Origin: Gordonia paraffinivorans NBRC 108238
GTDB lineage: Bacteria; Actinomycetota; Actinomycetes; Mycobacteriales; Mycobacteriaceae
NCBI RefSeq assembly: GCF_000344155.1
Contig: NZ_BAOQ01000001.1
Coordinates: 124,001 to 188,000, forward strand
Direction: 5' to 3'
DNA: 64,000 bases
The position numbers were made by a program, and so were the translations under genes. The notes beneath the pieces were generated by a model. That model was not told where the DNA came from and searched no databases. It saw nothing but the letters and a program-made list of their open reading frames with translations. Positions 55,453-64,000 of this stretch are shown in pieces. Within the stretch, counting starts at the first letter, position 1. The number at the start of each line of letters is the position of its first letter.

Positions 55453-55507
55453 GTTCGCCTTCTTGACCGCACACCGGCCCACCCCGGCGCACGGTTAAGG
55501 TGGTCAC

Positions 55508-56371
55508 ATGCCAGTTCGCAGTGCCCTCACGCCAGGTACCCCGACGCCGATCCGGACCGTCCCCGACCACATCGAGCGTCCGGAGTACGCGTGGAAGCCG
55601 ACGGTCAACGAGGGACACGAGCCGTGGGTGCAGACCCCGGAGACCATCGAGAAGATGCGGATCGCGGGCAAGATCGCGGCGAACGCTCTCGTCGAGGCCG
55701 GCAAGGCGGTCGCGCCGGGCGTGACGACCGACGAACTGGACCGGATCGCCCACGAGTACATGATCGATCACGGTGCCTACCCGTCGACCCTGGGCTACAA
55801 GGACTTCCCGAAGTCCTGCTGCACCTCGCTCAACGAGGTGATCTGCCACGGCATCCCGGACTCGACCGTCATCCAGGACGGCGACATCGTCAACATCGAC
55901 GTCACGGCCTACATCCACGGCGTCCACGGCGACACCAATGCGACCTTCCTCGCCGGTGACGTCGACCAGGAGGTCCGAGATCTCGTCGAGCGCACCCGCA
56001 TCGCGACCGAGCGCGGCATCAAGGCGGTCAAGCCCGGACGCGAGCTCAACGTCATCGGCCGCGTCATCGAGTCCTACGCGAACCGCTTCGGCTACAGCGT
56101 GGTTCGCGACTTCACCGGCCACGGCATCGGCGAGACCTTCCACAACGGCCTCGTCGTGCTGCATTACGACCAGCCGAATGTCGACACCGTCATCGAGCCG
56201 GGCATGGTGTTCACGATCGAGCCCATGATCAACCTCGGCGGCCTGGCGTGGGAGATGTGGGACGACGGCTGGACCGTGGTGACCGCCGACCGCAAGTGGT
56301 CGGCGCAGTTCGAGCACACCCTCGTCGTCACCGAGGACGGCGCGGAGATCCTCACCCTGCCCGACGAGTGA
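55508..56371 (+). CDS. map: Methionine aminopeptidase, type I
   Basis: Removes N-terminal methionine. 287 residues; an N-terminal extension with proline-rich [16 protein letters not shown] (type Ic, as MapB Rv2861c) precedes the pita-bread fold. Metal ligands: Asp in [19 protein letters not shown] near 130, His in [11 protein letters not shown] near 205, Glu in [10 protein letters not shown] near 238 and [12 protein letters not shown] near 265. ATG 55508; TAAGGT ends 6 nt upstream. GTGA overlap with cobQ. Confidence 0.95.
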   Translation: MPVRSALTPGTPTPIRTVPDHIERPEYAWKPTVNEGHEPWVQTPETIEKMRIAGKIAANALVEAGKAVAPGVTTDELDRIAHEYMIDHGAYPSTLGYKDFPKSCCTSLNEVICHGIPDSTVIQDGDIVNIDVTAYIHGVHGDTNATFLAGDVDQEVRDLVERTRIATERGIKAVKPGRELNVIGRVIESYANRFGYSVVRDFTGHGIGETFHNGLVVLHYDQPNVDTVIEPGMVFTIEPMINLGGLAWEMWDDGWTVVTADRKWSAQFEHTLVVTEDGAEILTLPDE

Positions 56372-57942
56372 CCCCGCGCGGGGAGACCGGTCCGACGGGC
56401 GGCGCGCTGCTGGTCGGCGGAACCAGCAGCGACGCGGGCAAGAGCCTGGTCGTGGCCGGACTGTGCCGCGCGCTCGCCAGGTCCGGGGTGCGGGTGGCGC
56501 CGTTCAAGGCGCAGAACATGTCCAACAACTCCGTCGTCACCCCCGACGGCGGGGAGATCGGCCGAGCCCAGGCGTTGCAGGCGTTCGCATGCGGGCTCGA
56601 ACCGTCGACGCGCTTCAATCCGGTCCTGCTGAAGCCAGGCAGCGACCGGCGCTCCCACGTCGTGTTGCGGGGGCAGCCCGCCGGGGACGTCGGCGCCCGC
56701 GACTACGTCGCCTGGCGGTCGCGGCTGCGTCGCGTCGTCGTCGAGGAACTCGACTCGTTGCGTCGCGACTTCGACGTGGTCATCTGCGAGGGCGCCGGAT
56801 CTGTCGCCGAGATCAACCTCCGCGACGGCGACATCGCCAACATGGGCCTCGCGCAGGCCGCGCGGCTGCCGGTGCTGCTCGTCACCGACATCGACCGGGG
56901 CGGGTCCCTGGCCCACCTGTTCGGGACGACCGCGGTCCTCGGCGACGAGGACCAGGCGCTCATCGCGGGGTTCGTGATCAACAAGTTCCGCGGCGACCGG
57001 TCGATCCTCGAACCCGGACTGGAACAGCTCCGCGGGCTCACCGGCCGCCCGACCCTGGGCGTGATCCCGTACTCCGACGAGTTGTGGCTCGACGCCGAGG
57101 ACTCCCTCGCCGCCCCGGTCGGGCGCCGCATCGGTCCGCGCTCGGACTCCGGCGCCGGCGGGGCGGGCCGGTTGCGCGTCGCCGCGATCCGCCTGCCGCG
57201 CATCTCCAACTCCACCGACGTCGAGGCCCTGGCGTGCGAACCCGGCGTCGACGTGACGTGGGTCGACGACCCGGGCAGCGTCGCGGCCGCGGACCTCGTC
57301 GTGCTGCCCGGCACCCGTGCGACCGTGGCCGACCTCGCGTGGTTGCGCGAGCGGGGCCTCGCCGCGGCCTTGACCGCACGCGCGGAACGGGGAGGTCCGG
57401 TCGTCGCCGTCTGCGGGGGCTTCCAGATGCTGGCCCGCGCCATCGACGACCCGGTGGAGTCCGGGCGCGGCCGCGTCGACGGTCTCGGCCTGTTCGACCT
57501 GACGATCGAGTTCGGCGCCGACAAGACCTTGCGCCAGGCGACCGGCACCGGACCCGGGGGAGAGGCCATCCACGGTTACGAGATCCACCACGGGCGTGTC
57601 GGGGAGTCGGCGGAGGACACCTGGATCACCGACGACGAGCTCGGCGGCGAGGGCGCCCGGCGCGGCCCGGTGCGCGGCACGCACTGGCACGGGCTACTCG
57701 CCTGCGACGAGTTCCGGCGCTCCCTGCTCGCCGAGGTGGCGGCCGAGTCGGGCCGCTCCGACTTCGTCGTCGCCCCCGATACCGACTTCGCCGCGGCGCG
57801 TCGTCGCCAGGTCGACCTGATGGCCGACCTCGTCGAGACACACCTCGACCTCGACGCTGTGACCGACCTCATCGCCCATGGTCCGACGTTTTCGACCTCG
57901 CTGATCCGCCACCATCTGGAGCCCTACCGGCCCCGTGCGTAG
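56368..57942 (+). CDS. cobQ: Cobyric acid synthase
   Basis: Glutamine-dependent amidase that converts cobyrinic acid a,c-diamide to cobyric acid (also cbiP). 524 residues. N-terminal dethiobiotin-synthetase-like ATPase with [10 protein letters not shown] near residue 18 and [22 protein letters not shown] near 48; glutaminase domain with the cysteine in [13 protein letters not shown] near 350 and His in HGYEIHHGR near 405. GTG start overlaps the map stop. The gene fits with bluB and with the chelatase at the right edge. Confidence 0.95.
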   Translation: MTPRGETGPTGGALLVGGTSSDAGKSLVVAGLCRALARSGVRVAPFKAQNMSNNSVVTPDGGEIGRAQALQAFACGLEPSTRFNPVLLKPGSDRRSHVVLRGQPAGDVGARDYVAWRSRLRRVVVEELDSLRRDFDVVICEGAGSVAEINLRDGDIANMGLAQAARLPVLLVTDIDRGGSLAHLFGTTAVLGDEDQALIAGFVINKFRGDRSILEPGLEQLRGLTGRPTLGVIPYSDELWLDAEDSLAAPVGRRIGPRSDSGAGGAGRLRVAAIRLPRISNSTDVEALACEPGVDVTWVDDPGSVAAADLVVLPGTRATVADLAWLRERGLAAALTARAERGGPVVAVCGGFQMLARAIDDPVESGRGRVDGLGLFDLTIEFGADKTLRQATGTGPGGEAIHGYEIHHGRVGESAEDTWITDDELGGEGARRGPVRGTHWHGLLACDEFRRSLLAEVAAESGRSDFVVAPDTDFAAARRRQVDLMADLVETHLDLDAVTDLIAHGPTFSTSLIRHHLEPYRPRA

Positions 57943-57946
57943 GCGC

Positions 57947-57952
57947 TATCGT
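57947..57952 (+). promoter_or_regulatory. -10 box of the epoxide-hydrolase-like gene
   Basis: TATCGT ends 6 nt before the ATG at 57959; leaderless spacing. Confidence 0.4.
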
Positions 57953-57958
57953 GGCCAG

Positions 57959-58783
57959 ATGACAGAAGAACAGCGTCAGGTGACCGTCGACGGCCTCACC
58001 TTCGACGTCCGGATCTCCGGCCCGGAGCGCGGACCCTGGGTCCTGCTGCTCCACGGATTCCCGGTCAACGGGACCTGCTACGACGCCGTCCTCCCGCGCC
58101 TGCACGAGTCCGGGCTGCGCACGGTGGTGCTCGACCAGCGCGGCTACAGCCCCGGCGCCCGCCCGCCGGGCGTCGAGGACTACCACCTCGACCACCTCGT
58201 CTCCGACGCGATCGGCGTGCTCGACGAGCTCGGCATCGCCTACGCGATCCTCGTCGGGCACGACTGGGGCGGCATCCTCGCCTGGCACCTCGCCGGCAAG
58301 TACCCCGACCGGTTCACCGGCCTCGTGGTCGCGAGCACCGGCCACCCGTCGGCGATGCGCGACGCGCTCGCGGCCAGTGACCAACGCGAAAGGTCCTCCT
58401 ACATCAAGGATTTCATCGCCGAGGGTGCCGAGGAGAGGCTGTTGGCCGACGACGGCGCCGTGCTGAGGAAGGCGGGTGTGACCGCCGAGGAGCTCGCACC
58501 GCTGCGCGAGCCGGGCGCACTGACCGCGGCGCTGAACTGGTATCGCGCCAACTTCGCCGGCGACATCAAGGCGACGATGGCGTGCCCGCCGGTGGAGATC
58601 CCGACGACCCTGGTGTGGAGCGATTCCGACCCTGCTCTCGGCCGCGAGCAGGCCGAGGCGAGCGGGCGGTACGCCTACTCCGACTTCCGGTTCTGCGTGC
58701 TCTCCGGGGTCGACCACTGGATCCCGCAGAAGGCGCCCGCCGCGCTCGCCAGCGAGATCGCGCTGCGTTCGACGATCTTCTGA
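57959..58783 (+). CDS. Alpha/beta hydrolase, epoxide hydrolase-like
   Basis: 274 residues from ATG 57959; GTG at 57935 would overlap cobQ. Oxyanion motif LLHGFPVNG near residue 30, the nucleophile in VGHDWGG near 95 (Asp, as in epoxide hydrolases and dehalogenases), and the catalytic His in GVDHWIPQKAP near 250. A tyrosine in NWYRANF near 180 could be a ring-opening acid. Substrate unknown. It ends 7 bp from the convergent mtr. Confidence 0.82.
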   Translation: MTEEQRQVTVDGLTFDVRISGPERGPWVLLLHGFPVNGTCYDAVLPRLHESGLRTVVLDQRGYSPGARPPGVEDYHLDHLVSDAIGVLDELGIAYAILVGHDWGGILAWHLAGKYPDRFTGLVVASTGHPSAMRDALAASDQRERSSYIKDFIAEGAEERLLADDGAVLRKAGVTAEELAPLREPGALTAALNWYRANFAGDIKATMACPPVEIPTTLVWSDSDPALGREQAEASGRYAYSDFRFCVLSGVDHWIPQKAPAALASEIALRSTIF

Positions 58784-58790
58784 CGGTCGG

Positions 58791-60200
58791 TCAGATCTCC
58801 AGTCCCAGCAGCGCGTTCTCCAGGACCTCGGGCATCGCCGGGTGGATCCAGTACTGGCCGCGTGCGACCTCGAGGGCGGTCTGGCCGAAGGACATCGCCT
58901 GGATGACCGGCTGGATCACCGTCGGCGCCTGCGGTCCGATGATGTGCGTGCCGAGGATCCGGCCGGTGCCGCGCTCGGCGATGACCTTGCAGAAGCCGGT
59001 GGTGTCCTCCATCGCCCAGCCGTAGGCGACGTCGCCGTAGGCCTGGACCTTCACCGTGATGTCGTGGCCGGCCGTGCGGGCCTCGTCCTCGGTCAGGCCG
59101 ACCGACGCGATCTGCGGGTGGGTGAACACCGCGGCAGGCACGAACCGGTGGTCGAAGGCGACGAGATCGTCGGCGTCCCAGCCCTTCAGGAGGTTCGCCT
59201 GCACCACGCGCTCCTCGTGGTTGGCGACGTGCTTGAGCTGGTACGGCGAGCTGACGTCGCCGAGGGTCCACACGCCGCGCGCCGCGGTCCGCCCGTGCTC
59301 GTCGCACCGCACCCGGCCCTCGTCGTCGAGTTCGACGCCGACCGAGGACAGGTTCAGCCGGTCGCCGTTCGGCTTGCGGCCGGTCGCGACGAGCAGCACG
59401 TCGGCGTCGAGCTGCGACCTGCTTCCGTCCCTGCCGGTGAGGTGCAGGCGCACGCCGCCGCCGGGGAGGTTCTCCGCGGCCTCGATCCCGGTTTCGAGAT
59501 GGACGTCCCACTTGTCGCAGGCGATCTGGGTGAACCGGTTGGAGATGTCGGCGTCCTGCTTGCGCAGCAGCGCGGGACCGCGCGCGATGATCGACACCTG
59601 CGACCCCAGGGCGCCGAAGACGTGCGCGAATTCGGCTGCGATGTAACCGCTTCCGACGATGACCAGCCGCTCGGGCAGCTGCGGCAGGCGCATCACGTCG
59701 TCGTTGGTGTGATAGCGGACGCCCGATTCGGCGATCACCGGCGGGATGACCGCCCGTGAACCGGCCGCGAGGACCACCTCGTGGGCGAGAACCGTTGCGC
59801 CGTCGGCGGTCACGAGGCGGTAGCGGCCCTCGTCGTCGGTGCCGTCGAACTCGACGTGCGAGCTGTACACGGTGACGTTGTCGCACCGGTCGACGCGATA
59901 CTCCTTGCCGCCCTGCGAGATCGGATCGATCCGGCCGAACACGCGCTCGACGATGCCGGGCCAGTCCACCGACTCGATCCTCGCGTTGACCCCGAGACGC
60001 GCGCCGTGCGCGGCGATCTCGGCGACCTCCGCGGCGTAGACGAACATCTTGGTGGGGATGCAGCCGACGTTCAGGCAGGTGCCGCCGTAGGCGCCCTCCT
60101 CGAAGATGGCGATCGAGGTGTCGGCGAACCGGTCGTCGGGGATCGAGTTGCCGCTGCCGGAACCGATGATGGCCAGGTCCACGACCTGCGTGGCGGTCAT
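58791..60200 (-). CDS. mtr: Mycothione reductase
   Basis: NADPH-dependent flavoprotein disulfide reductase that keeps mycothiol reduced. 469 residues. FAD site [15 protein letters not shown] near 10, redox pair [14 protein letters not shown] near 40, NADPH site [21 protein letters not shown] near 180, [11 protein letters not shown] near 270 and dimer-interface [12 protein letters not shown] at the end. The GSGSGNS form is specific to Mtr rather than lipoamide dehydrogenase. Stop precedes the window centre-left; the start overlaps the upstream hydrolase by ATGA. Confidence 0.94.
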   Translation of the reverse strand: MTATQVVDLAIIGSGSGNSIPDDRFADTSIAIFEEGAYGGTCLNVGCIPTKMFVYAAEVAEIAAHGARLGVNARIESVDWPGIVERVFGRIDPISQGGKEYRVDRCDNVTVYSSHVEFDGTDDEGRYRLVTADGATVLAHEVVLAAGSRAVIPPVIAESGVRYHTNDDVMRLPQLPERLVIVGSGYIAAEFAHVFGALGSQVSIIARGPALLRKQDADISNRFTQIACDKWDVHLETGIEAAENLPGGGVRLHLTGRDGSRSQLDADVLLVATGRKPNGDRLNLSSVGVELDDEGRVRCDEHGRTAARGVWTLGDVSSPYQLKHVANHEERVVQANLLKGWDADDLVAFDHRFVPAAVFTHPQIASVGLTEDEARTAGHDITVKVQAYGDVAYGWAMEDTTGFCKVIAERGTGRILGTHIIGPQAPTVIQPVIQAMSFGQTALEVARGQYWIHPAMPEVLENALLGLEI

Positions 60201-61246
60201 AGTGCGTTCTCTTCTCTGTTCGGGGTGGGGGCGTCGAGCACCTGGTTCATCCAGGCGTCGACCTCGTCGTAGGCGTGCTCGCGGGCGGGGCGGATCGAGA
60301 GGAACACGTCATGGCGTGCGTCGGGGATGGGCACGACGCTGACCCGGCCGCCCAGGCAGCCGCTCCAGCGTGCGATCTGCGTGACGTCGAGAACCACGTC
60401 GGCCCGGTCGGTGGACGTCGAGTAGGTCTTGGCGAAATGCGACTTGTCCGAGCGCAACACGAGCGCGGGCACGCCGATGTCGATGCCGCGGTGGAGGCGG
60501 CGCTGTGCGGTGCGCACGGCGTCGAGGAAACCGAAGGTCACCGGGAATCCGCCGAGCGGTTTGAGCTCGAGGTCGTAGGTCCACTCGCCGTTCGCGCTCG
60601 AGTGCAGGCTCTCTCCGTAGGCCGAGGACAGCTCCTTGGGGACGACGCGCTTGGGCGTCACCGCCGCGACGGCCTTGATGAACATGGACACGGGGAAGGT
60701 GCGCAACACCGGGTCGCCCTGCAGGTCGAACCACGGGGAGTTCAGCAGCAGTCCCTCGACGCGACGATGCCGGGCGGGGTCCTCAGAGCGCAGGCGGTCC
60801 AGCCACAACGCGGTGACGAGGCCGCCGGTGGAATGTCCGGCGACCACGATCCGGGTGTCGTGGCCGACCTCGGCGGCGATGACGTCGAGCGCGAGGCCGA
60901 GTTCCTCGTCGTAGCGCGCGAGGTCGGTGGTGAAGTGCGGGGTGTGGTGCGCCTCGCGCGACCGGCCGCATTTCCGCAGGTCGATGGCGTAGAACGCGTA
61001 GCCGCGGTCGGTGAAGAAGTCGGCCAGCGGTTCGTGGAAGAAGTAGTCGGTGAAGCCGTGCACGTAGAGCACTGCGCCGGTCACCGGCTGCGGGCTCGCG
61101 ATCCGTTCACCGGCCTCGGCGCGCCGGACCAGCGTCGCGGTGACGGGGGATTCGCCGTCGGGGTCGGGTCCCAGGGGGATGGTGCGGAGTTGGTAGTGGT
61201 CGAGGAAGCAGTCGGGCCTCCAGTCGGCACCTGCGGATACGCTCAC
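60197..61246 (-). CDS. Alpha/beta hydrolase (lysophospholipase-like, Rv2854 type)
   Basis: 349 residues from GTG 61246; a GTG at 61312 would add 22 residues without conserved content. [20 protein letters not shown] near 70, DLRKCGRS near 95, nucleophile elbow [16 protein letters not shown] near 140, Asp near 285, catalytic His in [12 protein letters not shown] near 318. Typical serine hydrolase triad. Read with mtr (ATGA overlap), as in mycobacteria; link to mycothiol unknown. Confidence 0.82.
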   Translation of the reverse strand: MSVSAGADWRPDCFLDHYQLRTIPLGPDPDGESPVTATLVRRAEAGERIASPQPVTGAVLYVHGFTDYFFHEPLADFFTDRGYAFYAIDLRKCGRSREAHHTPHFTTDLARYDEELGLALDVIAAEVGHDTRIVVAGHSTGGLVTALWLDRLRSEDPARHRRVEGLLLNSPWFDLQGDPVLRTFPVSMFIKAVAAVTPKRVVPKELSSAYGESLHSSANGEWTYDLELKPLGGFPVTFGFLDAVRTAQRRLHRGIDIGVPALVLRSDKSHFAKTYSTSTDRADVVLDVTQIARWSGCLGGRVSVVPIPDARHDVFLSIRPAREHAYDEVDAWMNQVLDAPTPNREENAL

Positions 61247-61398
61247 CCCTGCCAGCTTAATGACCTGCTCGCCGGGCCCGGCCCCTGCCGCGAAGTGTCG
61301 CCGATACCACAATTGAGCAGGTCGATTCTGTTTAAAGACGTGACATGCTGGACAATGGCCCTAAACAAGTTCGTCGATCAGCTCGAAGTGGAGTCCAG

Positions 61399-62922
61399 GT
61401 GTCGAAAACGGTGATCAAGACCGACGTGGCGTTGGTGGGTGCGGGCATCATGAGTGCCACCCTGGGGGCGCTGCTCCGTCAGCTCCAGCCCGATTGGTCG
61501 ATCAGCCTGTTCGAGCGGCTGGACGCGGCCGCCGCCGAGTCCAGCGACCCCTGGAACAATGCGGGCACCGGACACTCGGCGCTGTGTGAGCTCAACTACA
61601 CGCCCCAGACCGCCGACGGCGACGTCGACATCACCAAGGCGCTCAACATCAACGAGCAGTTCCAGGTGTCGCGCCAGTTCTGGGCCCACGCGGTCGACAA
61701 CGGCATCCTCGGCGACCCCACCGAGTTCATCAACCCCATCCCGCACGTGTCCTTCGTCCACGGCGAGGACAGCGTCAAGTACCTGCGCAAGCGCTACGAC
61801 AAGCTGGCACCCCAGACCCTCTTCGAGGGTATGGAGTTCATCGACGACCCGGCCGAGTTCGCCACGCGACTCCCGCTGATGTCCGACGGCCGCGATTTCG
61901 ACGATCCGGTCGCGCTGAACTGGTTCGACCAGGGCACCGACGTCGACTTCGGTGCGCTCACCCAGCAGTTGCTCAACTACGTCAGCGCCGGCGCCGACAT
62001 TTACTTCGGTCACTCGGTGACCAACCTCTCCAAGCAGTCCGACGGCAGCTGGATCGTCAAGATCCGCAACAACCGCACCGGCGAGAAGCGACAGGTCCAC
62101 GCGAAGTTCGTCTTCGTCGGTGCCGGCGGCGGTGCGCTGCACCTGCTGCAGAAGTCGGGCATCTCCGAGGCCAAGGGCTTCGGCGGCTTCCCGGTGTCCG
62201 GTGAGTTCTTCCGCTGCACCAACCCCGACCTGATCGACCGCCACTCGGCCAAGGTGTACGGCCAGGCCGCCGTCGGCGCGCCGCCCATGTCGGTGCCGCA
62301 CCTCGACACCCGCGTGATCAACCACAACAAGGGCCTGCTGTTCGGCCCGTACGCCGGCTGGTCGCCCAAGTTCCTCAAGACCGGCAAGATCACCGACCTG
62401 CCGACGTCGATCAAGCCAGGCAACCTGCTGCCGATGCTGTCGATCGCGCCGCAGGAGTTCGGCCTGCTGAAGTACCTGATCGGCGAGCTCGCCGCGTCGC
62501 CGGCCGACCGCGTCAGGACCCTCTCGGAGTTCGTGCCCCGCGCCACCGGCGGAGACTGGGAGCTGATCACCGCCGGTCAGCGCGTGCAGGTCATCCGCAA
62601 GACCGGCGTCGGCGGCAAGCTCGAGTTCGGCACCGCTGTGGTGGCCGCAGCCGACGGCACCATCTCGGGTCTGCTCGGCGCCTCGCCGGGCGCCTCGACC
62701 GCGGTACCGGCGATGCTGTCGGTGCTCGAGAAGTGTTTCCCGACCGAGTACGCCGGCTGGTCGTCGAAGCTCTCGGAGATCATCCCGTCCTTCGGCAAGA
62801 AGCTCAGCGACGACCGCGACCTGTACCACCGCGTGTGGGACTGGACCAACAAGTCGCTGAAGCTGACCGGTCGCCACGCGGCGCCGGAGTCCGGCGAGCT
62901 TTCTCCCGCCACCGCGGGCTGA
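61399..62922 (+). CDS. mqo: Malate:quinone oxidoreductase
   Basis: Membrane-peripheral FAD enzyme that oxidises malate to oxaloacetate and passes electrons to quinone. 507 residues from GTG 61399; the frame is open to 61345. FAD motif [23 protein letters not shown] near the start, [31 protein letters not shown] near 38-68, [18 protein letters not shown] near 235 and [15 protein letters not shown] near 315. A -10-like GGACAATGG lies ~30 nt upstream of the start. A perfect hairpin follows the stop. Confidence 0.95.
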   Translation: MSKTVIKTDVALVGAGIMSATLGALLRQLQPDWSISLFERLDAAAAESSDPWNNAGTGHSALCELNYTPQTADGDVDITKALNINEQFQVSRQFWAHAVDNGILGDPTEFINPIPHVSFVHGEDSVKYLRKRYDKLAPQTLFEGMEFIDDPAEFATRLPLMSDGRDFDDPVALNWFDQGTDVDFGALTQQLLNYVSAGADIYFGHSVTNLSKQSDGSWIVKIRNNRTGEKRQVHAKFVFVGAGGGALHLLQKSGISEAKGFGGFPVSGEFFRCTNPDLIDRHSAKVYGQAAVGAPPMSVPHLDTRVINHNKGLLFGPYAGWSPKFLKTGKITDLPTSIKPGNLLPMLSIAPQEFGLLKYLIGELAASPADRVRTLSEFVPRATGGDWELITAGQRVQVIRKTGVGGKLEFGTAVVAAADGTISGLLGASPGASTAVPAMLSVLEKCFPTEYAGWSSKLSEIIPSFGKKLSDDRDLYHRVWDWTNKSLKLTGRHAAPESGELSPATAG

Positions 62923-62927
62923 TGCCG

Positions 62928-62971
62928 ACAACAGAGGTCATGTGCTAACCACGACACATGACCTCTGTTGT
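62928..62971 (+). terminator. Hairpin after mqo that contains the next start codon
   Basis: Perfect 17-bp stem (62928-62944 with 62955-62971), 10-nt loop, 5 bp after the mqo stop. The ATG of the following gene (62958) lies in the 3' arm. No long U-tract. Confidence 0.7.
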
Positions 62972-63443
62972 TCACCGCAGTCCTTCGGCCGACATCGACG
63001 CGTCGACGCTGTACCGCATCCTGCGGTTACGCGTCGACGTCTTCGTCGTCGAGCAGGCGTGTCCATATCCCGAACTCGACGGCCGCGACCTGGAGCCGAC
63101 GACCCGTCAGTTCTGGATCACCGAGAACGGTGAGCCGGACGGTCCGGTGGTGTCGACCCTGCGGCTCCTGGAGGAGCCGACGCCGGCTGCCGACGGCGGC
63201 CTGGTGTACCGGATGGGCCGGGCCTGCACCGCTCACGCCCACCGGGGGCGCGGCCTGCTGGCCGAACTGATGACCACCGCCCTGGCCGAGGTCGGCGACC
63301 GGCCCTGCCGGATCGAGGCCCAAGCCTACCTCACCGAGATGTACGGCAAGTTCGGGTTCGTCGCCGAGAGCGAGGAGTACCTCGAGGACGGCATCCCGCA
63401 TGTGTCGATGATCCGTACCGCACGCGAGAACGCAGGAGAGTGA
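62958..63443 (+). CDS. GNAT N-acetyltransferase (ElaA-like)
   Basis: 161 residues. ElaA pattern: [29 protein letters not shown] near 18-46, then [21 protein letters not shown] (acetyl-CoA loop near 97) and [15 protein letters not shown] near 125. Substrate unknown. ATG 62958 lies inside the mqo hairpin; ATGA overlap with the chelatase gene. Equivalent to Rv2851c. Confidence 0.85.
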   Translation: MTSVVHRSPSADIDASTLYRILRLRVDVFVVEQACPYPELDGRDLEPTTRQFWITENGEPDGPVVSTLRLLEEPTPAADGGLVYRMGRACTAHAHRGRGLLAELMTTALAEVGDRPCRIEAQAYLTEMYGKFGFVAESEEYLEDGIPHVSMIRTARENAGE

Positions 63444-64000
63444 TGACGTCCCCGCCAGACTACGTCCGATACCCGTTCAGCGCGGTGGTCGGGCAACAGC
63501 AACTCAAGCTCGCCCTGATCCTCTCGGCGATCTCGCCGGGCATCGGCGGGGTGCTGATCCGGGGCGAGAAGGGGACCGCCAAGTCGACGATCGTGCGCGG
63601 GCTCGGTCCGCTCATCGCAGACGAGGGGGATCGCTCCGGGTCGGGCCGCGTCGTGGAACTGCCGATCGGGGCCACCGAGGACCGGGTCATCGGCTCCCTC
63701 GACCTGACCTCGGTCCTTCGCGACGGGCGTGCCGAGTTCACTCCGGGGCTCCTCGCGCAGGCGCACCACGGCGTGCTCTACATCGACGAGGTGAACCTCC
63801 TCGCCGACCACCTTGTGGACGTGCTGCTCGACGCTGCCGCAAGCGGCCGGGTCACGATCGAGCGAGACGGCGTATCCCACACGCAGGAAGCCGATTTCGT
63901 CCTCGTGGGAACGATGAACCCGGAGGAGGGGGAGTTGCGGCCGCAGCTCCTCGACCGATTCGGTCTCGCGGTCGACGTCGCCGCCGGCAAGGATCTCGAC
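63443..64000 (+). CDS. Magnesium/cobalt chelatase-type AAA+ ATPase, 5' part (runs off the window)
   Basis: First 186 codons of an AAA+ protein like Rv2850c. Reads [18 protein letters not shown], Walker [10 protein letters not shown] near residue 43, [20 protein letters not shown] near 73, Walker [11 protein letters not shown] near 112, sensor [19 protein letters not shown] near 155. This is the ChlI/BchI-like motor half; a D-type VWA half is expected downstream. In mycobacteria it precedes cobO and cobB, so cobalt insertion into the corrin ring is likely. ATG overlaps the preceding stop. Frame open to the last base. Confidence 0.92.
   Translation, partial: MTSPPDYVRYPFSAVVGQQQLKLALILSAISPGIGGVLIRGEKGTAKSTIVRGLGPLIADEGDRSGSGRVVELPIGATEDRVIGSLDLTSVLRDGRAEFTPGLLAQAHHGVLYIDEVNLLADHLVDVLLDAAASGRVTIERDGVSHTQEADFVLVGTMNPEEGELRPQLLDRFGLAVDVAAGKDLD

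Overview
The window is high-GC DNA, densely coding, with many GTG starts and many 4-bp ATGA/GTGA gene overlaps. Its gene order follows, from memory, the Mycobacterium tuberculosis stretch Rv2927c to Rv2850c (sepIVA-DUF177-rnc-mutM-osmC-acyP-smc-ftsY-amt-glnK-glnD-ffh ... rpsP-khpA-rimM-trmD ... rplS-lepB-rnhB ... comM-dprA-viuB-xerC ... rpsB-tsf-pyrH-frr-cdsA-rlmN ... dxr-rip1-ispG ... map ... mtr ... mqo). With mycothione reductase, SepIVA and a D-arabinan hydrolase present, the host is a mycolic-acid actinobacterium (Mycobacteriales). Ectoine synthesis and the HmuTUV haem importer point towards Gordonia or Williamsia rather than Mycobacterium, but the genus is an inference.

Layout. 1-6.7 kb: the end of obgE and proB, then on the minus strand a sirtuin and the ectoine genes ectA/ectB/ectC, then rsmD and coaD. 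6.8-16.2 kb: septation factor sepIVA, a YceD-like protein, rnc, mutM, an OsmC protein, acyP, smc and ftsY. 16.4-20.9 kb: the ammonium module amtB-glnK-glnD. 20.9-28.4 kb: ffh, an amidohydrolase, a structured non-coding stretch with a strong intrinsic terminator, and rpsP-khpA-rimM-trmD. A three-gene type VII secretion-type cassette (YbaB-like, small helical protein, deaminase-like effector) lies before rplS. 28.4-38.4 kb: lepB, rnhB, DUF2469, yraN, then a minus-strand pair (GH183 arabinanase, bluB), comM, dprA, a siderophore-interacting protein, xerC and an M23 peptidase. 38.5-44.7 kb: rpsB, tsf, pyrH, frr, cdsA, rlmN and two small membrane proteins. 44.8-52.4 kb: a PuuE-type deacetylase, dxr-rip1-ispG, a GNAT protein and a lipoprotein PBP. 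52.4-64 kb: hmuTUV (minus), map-cobQ, two alpha/beta hydrolases, mtr, mqo, a GNAT protein and the start of a chelatase-type AAA+ gene cut by the window end.

Most of this is the conserved translation, secretion, division and nitrogen-sensing core of the order. The less ordinary observations are: two identical-format 20-bp elements flanking the ectA/rsmD divergent promoter region; glnD coding sequence that extends upstream of its first usable start codon; hairpins with 6-nt G-rich loops ending in an intrinsic terminator upstream of rpsP; a deaminase-like type VII effector whose catalytic residues look lost; and a matching leader (32-bp element, hairpin, identical spacing to the ATG) in front of yraN and comM, which are now separated by two inserted genes. 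No tRNA, rRNA, CRISPR array or insertion sequence was seen.
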